Of a stretch of DNA of 12,626 bases, positions 8,155 to 12,626 are shown one piece after another. The notes beneath the pieces are model-generated. The model was not told where the DNA came from. It made no database searches and saw nothing but the letters and a program-made list of their open reading frames with translations. This stretch comes from Lachnospiraceae bacterium (lineage in GTDB: Bacteria > Bacillota_A > Clostridia > Lachnospirales > Lachnospiraceae): the NCBI GenBank assembly GCA_024691045.1, contig JAILOC010000124.1:1-12626 (forward strand), read 5' to 3'. The translations under genes and the position numbers were made by a program. The stretch's first letter is position 1, and each line of letters begins with the position of its first letter.

Positions 8155-8195
8155 ACCGGAAAGAGACCCGCAGGTTTCTTTCCGGTTTTTCTTTG
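8155..8195 (+). terminator. Strong intrinsic terminator after the AGCS symporter
   Basis: A 14-bp stem with one G-U pair joins 8155-8168 (ACCGGAAAGAGACC) with 8173-8186 around the loop CGCA. It is followed by TTTTCTTT at 8187-8194. The outer arm ACCGGAAAG is shared with the terminator at 12224-12255. Confidence 0.92.
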
Positions 8196-8315
8196 TTCTC
8201 AATGCTTTTCTTAAATATTTTCCCTATTAAGTAGCATTTTCGTATATAATATTTATGTTACGCATATCGGACATACTGACCATTCCGAAATCTATTTTGG
8301 GAGAGACAGAGCCAT
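8196..8315 (+). promoter_or_regulatory. Leader and promoter region of the signalling pair
   Basis: A consensus -10 box TATAAT lies at 8245-8250 in an AT-rich stretch directly after the previous terminator. No convincing -35 box is found 16-18 bases upstream, so the promoter may need an activator or another sigma factor. The expected leader is about 60 bases. The ribosome binding site is GGGAGA at 8299-8304, 11 bases before ATG 8316. Confidence 0.5.
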
Positions 8316-10208
8316 ATGAATAGTTACAATATCTCATATGAAGTTGCTTCGGCTTTTTTCATTTCTATATGCATCGCATGCCTGATCCTGACACACAGGA
8401 GAAGGACGGCGAGATTCAAACAATTCCTGATCCTTATGTTTGCGGTCCTTTTCGGACTTATATTTGATGTTCTCGGAGCGGTTTCGATCGATAATGCTCC
8501 AAATACCGGCCTTGCTGTTCCGATGCTGTTTAATACCCTGTATTTCTTTTTCGCCGGATATATAGGACTTGCGTATGTCAATTATACGATCGCGTTTGTG
8601 GGTGTCAGAACAAAGTTCCACGACGTGATGCGTTATTTCCATATAGCGTTTGTCCTTGCCTATGCTGTACTTCTTGTTGTTAACGTGAAGACCGGATGGA
8701 TCTTTGCTTTTGATGAGGAATACAGATATGTCTTCGGACCTTATCATTTCATCTGCTATATTCCCGCTGGGTATTTCATCACCGGCGGATTTTTCTATAT
8801 GCTTTCCAACAGAAAGAACCTGGGTCTCAGGGAGATGCTCTCACTTTCAGGATTTGTTTTCGTGATCCTCGGAACTGTTTTCCAGGCACTTCTTCTTCCG
8901 GAGGTGCTCCTTACCTTCTTCTTCGGATCGCTGGCGGTGACGATCATACTGGTATTTGTCGAGACCCCCGATTATGCATATCTCCAGGAAGCGCTTGCGG
9001 AACTTGATTCCGCCAAGATCGAAGCCGAGAAGGCCAAGCATGTGAAGGGTGAATTTCTTTCTTTTGTATCGAGGGAACTCAAAACACCTATGAACACCGT
9101 GCTTGGAATGGATGAGATGATCCTCAGGGAAAGCCACGACGAATATATAAGCGGATACGCAAGGGACATCGCGACTGCCGGCAACAATCTCATGGAGACT
9201 CTCAACAAGATCCTTGATTATTCCGACATCGAGACCGGCAAGCTCGAGATAGTAAATGCACCGTATAAGGTATCCACTGTTGTCAGGGAAGTTTACAAGA
9301 CGGTTGTATTCAAGTCCGAGGAGAAGGGACTCAAGATAGGCTGTGATGTAGGCTCGCTTGTTCCGGAGGTTCTGGTGGGTGACAGCGTGCGCATCAGGCA
9401 GATCATGCTCAATCTGCTCACGAATGCGATCAAGTACACACATTCCGGAAGCGTGAACCTTTATGTGGGTTCCAATGAGATCGATGATAAGAATGTGATG
9501 ATGGAGATCCGGGTTTCCGATACCGGAATAGGTATTGACGAAGAGGATCTTGAGAAGATATTCGGAACCTTCGACCGCGCGGGCGATATCCACTCAAGGA
9601 GCGGTGAAGGAGTGGGACTCGGTCTTTCGATAGTTGCGAAGCTTACGGACATGATGGACGGAGAGATCAAGGCGGAGAGTACACCCGGAAAGGGTTCCGT
9701 ATTTATTGTAAAGATCCCGCAGAAGATCGCGGAGAAATCGGATCTTATCGACAATACCGCAGAGGAAACCGTCAGGGAAGCCGGTGCGGCCGGTCCCCTT
9801 TTCAAGGCTCCGAAAGCGAAGGTTCTTATTGTTGATGACAATGATATCAACAGGGTGCTTGAGGCGATGCTCCTTAAGGAGACCGAGGTGCAGACAGCCC
9901 AGGTAGCCGGCGGAGAAGAGATGCTCGCAGAGCTTATGGGAACCAGCTATGATGTGGTCCTGCTCGATCATATAATGCCGGATATGGACGGTGTGGAGGC
10001 TATGAAGCGTGCAAAGCAGATAGAAAGAGTCAAGAATGCTTCGACCGCGTTTATAGCACTTACGGCCAATTCACTTCCGGGCGCAAGGGAAGAGTATCTA
10101 AGACAGGGATTCGATGATTTTGTTTCGAAACCCGTAAACGGAAGGCGTCTTGAGGAAGCTGTCATGAAGCAGCTTAACAAGTCCCTTATCCTTGAAAATT
10201 TTAGCTAA
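8316..10208 (+). CDS. Membrane hybrid histidine-kinase-like protein with receiver domain; H-box histidine replaced by Arg
   Basis: A 630-residue membrane sensor. Residues about 8-215 hold seven hydrophobic spans resembling the HisKA_7TM type of input domain, followed by a charged helical linker (about 222-245). The dimerisation/H-box segment reads FLSFVSRELKTPMN: the position of the phospho-accepting His is Arg253 (AGG, 9072-9074), while Glu254 and Thr257 of the HExxT motif remain. The ATPase domain has the N-box LLTNAIKYT (Asn370), the G1 box SDTGIGID (Asp402) and the G2 box GEGVGLGLS (430-438), so ATP binding looks possible. The receiver (about 500-625) has Asp507/Asp508, acceptor Asp551, ALTAN and Lys605, all intact, and there is no output domain behind it. 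Autophosphorylation of the usual kind is therefore unlikely. A phosphatase, scaffold or heterodimer partner role is inferred. The EAL gene follows after 44 bases and shares the input-domain type. Confidence 0.9.
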   Translation: MNSYNISYEVASAFFISICIACLILTHRRRTARFKQFLILMFAVLFGLIFDVLGAVSIDNAPNTGLAVPMLFNTLYFFFAGYIGLAYVNYTIAFVGVRTKFHDVMRYFHIAFVLAYAVLLVVNVKTGWIFAFDEEYRYVFGPYHFICYIPAGYFITGGFFYMLSNRKNLGLREMLSLSGFVFVILGTVFQALLLPEVLLTFFFGSLAVTIILVFVETPDYAYLQEALAELDSAKIEAEKAKHVKGEFLSFVSRELKTPMNTVLGMDEMILRESHDEYISGYARDIATAGNNLMETLNKILDYSDIETGKLEIVNAPYKVSTVVREVYKTVVFKSEEKGLKIGCDVGSLVPEVLVGDSVRIRQIMLNLLTNAIKYTHSGSVNLYVGSNEIDDKNVMMEIRVSDTGIGIDEEDLEKIFGTFDRAGDIHSRSGEGVGLGLSIVAKLTDMMDGEIKAESTPGKGSVFIVKIPQKIAEKSDLIDNTAEETVREAGAAGPLFKAPKAKVLIVDDNDINRVLEAMLLKETEVQTAQVAGGEEMLAELMGTSYDVVLLDHIMPDMDGVEAMKRAKQIERVKNASTAFIALTANSLPGAREEYLRQGFDDFVSKPVNGRRLEEAVMKQLNKSLILENFS

Positions 10209-10252
10209 ATATGCAACAATGTTCTATGGGGGGAGAATCACAAGGAGAGTAG

Positions 10253-12217
10253 ATGTATAGAGTCTATTATCTTGATCTTGCGGCGATCGTGATTCTTAGT
10301 GCCATTTTTACCGCACTCATATTCAGGAGAATGTACCGGGGAAGGGAAAACCGGGCATTTGTTAAGTATGTCGTTCTTCTGCTCGTGCTTGCAACGGCAG
10401 ATGTTCTTCGTATTGCTCCCTTATACTGGCTCAGGCCTCTTTCTTATTCTGTTGCATTCAGAACCATATGCTGTTCTGCATACACCTTCCTTAATCTTGT
10501 CAATTATGCCATGTATATATACATGGTGGGAAAGATGACAGGCACATTCAAAAAGATCACGACGACCCCGGTTCTGGCCATTCTTTTCGGCCTTCCGGTG
10601 GCAGTCAGTGCCGTTATGATCGTTTCCAATTTCTTCACCCAAAAACTGTTTTACTATAACAGGATCAGTGAATTTGACATTATGTATCACCGCGGACCGC
10701 TGATGTGGGTGATGGTAGTGGCGGGATATTATTATGCGGCCTTTGCATTTGTCCACATTATCATCTGCTTTTTCAGAAAGCGTCTGGATAAAGTCAGGTT
10801 TGCCGCACTCATGGTCGTATTCCCCATCAATATACTCTTCTTCAATATTCAGAGTTCTTACCCGAATGTTGTTGTTCAGGTATTCGGATATGCCACCACG
10901 GCACTTATCCTCAGCTTCTATGTCATAAGTCCCGAAGAGTACCTGGATATGGAAACGGGTGCTAAATCATATACCGCGTTCAGACGTACGATCGGCAACA
11001 TCTTCAGCTCGAGAGATGATGCATTTGTCATATTCGGAAGACTTCAGAATCTTTCATCCATCAGATCGGCTCTGGGATACGAAACATATCTTTCTCTGCT
11101 CAGGGATATTTCCGACAGTATCTATTCAATGCTGAAGGTCGGAAAGAGTATCGATATTAATCTCTATTATCTCAAGAACGGATTGTTTGCGTTTGTCATA
11201 AGAGGTAAATATGATGTTGACCGCATAGAGGAAACTGCTCAGGCCATGGTTCCCAAGCTCAGGGATCTGTTTGTTGTGGATGGCATCAGGCTTAAGCTGG
11301 ACTTTGCAATGTGCGGTGTGATGATACCCAACGAGATAATGTCGGAAAGTCAGCTCATCAGGCTGTCCGAAAGCTTTGATCATGCTGTTCCCCTCAATAA
11401 GTATGTCAGATATTCCGAGATGGTTCCGGAGAAGGATTTCGTTGTAAAGAACAATCTCGACAGGATCATATCCGATGCGATCAAGAATAATAAGTTCGAG
11501 ATGTATTACCAGCCGATCTACTCAACCAGGGATGGAAAATTCGTTTCCGCCGAAGCGCTTATAAGGCTTCGTGACGAACAGCTCGGATTCATCTCTCCCG
11601 CATTGTTCATACCCGCGGCGGAAAAGAGCGGAAGCATACTCCAGATCGGTGAGTTTGTCATCAAGGATGTATGCAGATTCCTCTCTGAGAGCGACCTTGC
11701 TAATTCGGGGATCAGATTCCTGGAAGTAAACCTTTCGGTTGTCCAGTGTATGCAGGCCAATATGGCATCCAGGATCCGCGATATACTTGATGAGTACAAT
11801 ATCACTCCGGACAGGATCAATTTTGAGATAACGGAGACTGCTTCCGAATATCTTGCGGATGCTGTGCTCAGGACTATGAGCGATATCTCCGACAACGGAA
11901 ACGGATTCTCGCTCGATGATTACGGTTCGGGCTATTCAAATCTCAGCCGTGTCATGAGCTTCCCTTACAGGATAATCAAGCTGGATAAATCGCTTGTCGA
12001 CGGACTGGGCAATAATAGGAGCTATGAGATCGTACGTCAGACCATAAGCCTGCTCAAGAGCCTCGGTGCCGAGATCGTCGTCGAAGGCGTGGAGGATAAA
12101 CAGAAAGCAGAATGGTTCAGCGATATGGGATGCGAATATATTCAGGGATATTATTACGCAAAGCCCATGCCCGAGCATGAATTTATTGCATTTTGCAAGA
12201 GTTCTGCGGTAGGATGA
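10253..12217 (+). CDS. 7-TM sensor with degenerate GGDEF and intact EAL domain; probable c-di-GMP phosphodiesterase
   Basis: A 654-residue membrane protein expected to hydrolyse cyclic di-GMP to pGpG. Residues about 5-228 contain seven hydrophobic spans similar in layout to the input domain of the preceding protein. Residues about 230-400 resemble a GGDEF fold, but the signature site reads KNGLF (308-312), so no cyclase activity is expected. The EAL domain (about 410-650) keeps its main motifs: AEALIRL (Glu434), VNLS (Asn493), FEITE (Glu525, Glu528), LDDYGSGYSN (Asp555, Asp556), IKLDKS (Lys576), VVEGVED (Glu611) and QGYYYAKPMP. ATG 10253 has AAGGAG at 10242-10247 five bases upstream. With a 44-base gap and no terminator, it is probably co-transcribed with the kinase-like gene. 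The signal sensed is unknown. Confidence 0.93.
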   Translation: MYRVYYLDLAAIVILSAIFTALIFRRMYRGRENRAFVKYVVLLLVLATADVLRIAPLYWLRPLSYSVAFRTICCSAYTFLNLVNYAMYIYMVGKMTGTFKKITTTPVLAILFGLPVAVSAVMIVSNFFTQKLFYYNRISEFDIMYHRGPLMWVMVVAGYYYAAFAFVHIIICFFRKRLDKVRFAALMVVFPINILFFNIQSSYPNVVVQVFGYATTALILSFYVISPEEYLDMETGAKSYTAFRRTIGNIFSSRDDAFVIFGRLQNLSSIRSALGYETYLSLLRDISDSIYSMLKVGKSIDINLYYLKNGLFAFVIRGKYDVDRIEETAQAMVPKLRDLFVVDGIRLKLDFAMCGVMIPNEIMSESQLIRLSESFDHAVPLNKYVRYSEMVPEKDFVVKNNLDRIISDAIKNNKFEMYYQPIYSTRDGKFVSAEALIRLRDEQLGFISPALFIPAAEKSGSILQIGEFVIKDVCRFLSESDLANSGIRFLEVNLSVVQCMQANMASRIRDILDEYNITPDRINFEITETASEYLADAVLRTMSDISDNGNGFSLDDYGSGYSNLSRVMSFPYRIIKLDKSLVDGLGNNRSYEIVRQTISLLKSLGAEIVVEGVEDKQKAEWFSDMGCEYIQGYYYAKPMPEHEFIAFCKSSAVG

Positions 12218-12223
12218 GATAAG

Positions 12224-12255
12224 AAAAACCGGAAAGATGCGCTTTCCGGTTTTTT
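12224..12255 (+). terminator. Bidirectional terminator between convergent genes
   Basis: AAAAACCGGAAAG (12224-12236) and CTTTCCGGTTTTTT (12242-12255) form a stem with the 5-base loop ATGCG. The A-run on the left and the T-run on the right let it work for the EAL gene on the plus strand and for the partial membrane-protein gene ending at 12273 on the minus strand. Confidence 0.92.
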
Positions 12256-12272
12256 CGTATATCGTGATCGAT

Positions 12273-12626
12273 TCAAATGTCCAGTTTCTTATCAAGGATA
12301 TTCGCGGAGATCCTGTACATCAGGACGGCAGTCACACCATAGATCAGTATATTTATGACCGGTCTGTCTATGGCAGAGATAAGGCAGCAATCCGGTCCGA
12401 ACAGATCATATCCCTTGCCAAATACCAACCATTCTGAATATGAGTACTCTATCCGTGAAAATAAATCCATGATCAGAAGATGAACATTGTACATGACTAT
12501 GCCGGTTATAAATATCACTCCCTTTTTCTGGAGGATATTGTATTTTCCGCAGATCCGGCTTGATACGGTCAGCGTGAAAACAAATGACAGATAAATATTC
12601 GCGGCTATCACTGCAAAAGCAATGAT
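12273..12626 (-). CDS. C-terminal part of a multi-spanning membrane protein, possibly acyltransferase-3 family (partial)
   Basis: The frame is open from the right window edge to TGA at 12273-12275, giving about 117 residues of a C-terminus. The GTG at 12609-12611 is unlikely to be the true start, because the codons upstream to base 12626 continue in frame with hydrophobic residues (IIAFAV). Three hydrophobic spans are visible: the start to about VSSR, GVIFITGIVMYNVHLLIMDLF, and PVINILIYGVTAVLMY, followed by a short charged tail. The MYNVHLLIMDLF segment and the final span resemble the last helices of acyltransferase-3 (OafA-like) membrane O-acyltransferases, which carry a YxxH-type motif there. 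This is a weak resemblance, since the catalytic N-terminal His is outside the window. The gene converges on the EAL gene across a shared terminator. Confidence 0.7.
   Translation of the reverse strand: MIAFAVIAANIYLSFVFTLTVSSRICGKYNILQKKGVIFITGIVMYNVHLLIMDLFSRIEYSYSEWLVFGKGYDLFGPDCCLISAIDRPVINILIYGVTAVLMYRISANILDKKLDI

Noticed and set aside
8262..8290. Short inverted repeat CGGA/TCCG in the kinase leader as an operator
   Set aside because: The arms are only four to five bases, with a long unstructured spacer, which is expected by chance.
8847..9593. 248-residue minus-strand open frame inside the kinase-like gene
   Set aside because: It lies opposite a clear multi-domain gene, has no family motifs, and no ribosome binding site supports it. 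It is a shadow of the codon bias on the plus strand.
1..12626. CRISPR arrays, tRNA or rRNA genes, insertion sequences, phage or toxin-antitoxin genes
   Set aside because: No direct-repeat array, transposase or integrase motif, clover-leaf sequence or small gene pair was seen. Coding density is high, with no gap above 200 bases.

Overview
The window looks like chromosomal DNA of a fibre-degrading gut or rumen Firmicute, most likely a Lachnospiraceae member (Butyrivibrio/Roseburia-like). The reasons are strong AGGAGG-type ribosome binding sites, GGA/AGA/AGG/ATA-rich codon use at moderate GC, and a gene set that matches the beta-mannan utilisation loci known from that family. The taxonomy is inferred from style and gene content, not from a marker gene.

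Region 1 (1-6621) is a co-directional cluster of five genes that appears to be the downstream part of a beta-mannan utilisation operon: a LacI-type regulator, a GH130 mannoside phosphorylase, a two-domain SGNH acetylesterase resembling CE17, a class I mannose-6-phosphate isomerase started by TTG, and a GH36 alpha-galactosidase. None has a visible signal peptide, so the work is probably cytosolic. Imported acetylated, galactosylated manno-oligosaccharides would be deacetylated by the esterase and trimmed of galactose by GH36. GH130 would then cleave them with phosphate to mannose-1-phosphate. A phosphomannomutase outside the window would convert this to mannose-6-phosphate, which the isomerase passes to glycolysis as fructose-6-phosphate. 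The ABC importer, endomannanase and phosphomannomutase expected for such a locus are not in the window. A strong terminator closes the cluster.

Region 2 (about 6541-8195) holds one AGCS-family sodium:alanine/glycine symporter with a GTG start. The terminator of region 1 lies between the only reasonable promoter candidate and this start, so it may also act as an attenuator. A second strong terminator follows the gene.

Region 3 (about 8245-12255) is a two-gene signalling unit. The first protein has a 7-TM input domain, a histidine kinase core and a receiver domain, but the phospho-accepting histidine of the H-box is replaced by arginine while the ATP-binding boxes and the receiver look intact. 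The second has a similar 7-TM input domain, a GGDEF-like domain with no GGDEF motif, and an EAL domain with all main catalytic motifs, so it is a probable c-di-GMP phosphodiesterase. The pair is the least ordinary part of the window. A bidirectional terminator separates it from the C-terminal part of a multi-spanning membrane protein on the minus strand, possibly an acyltransferase-3 family member, which runs off the right edge.
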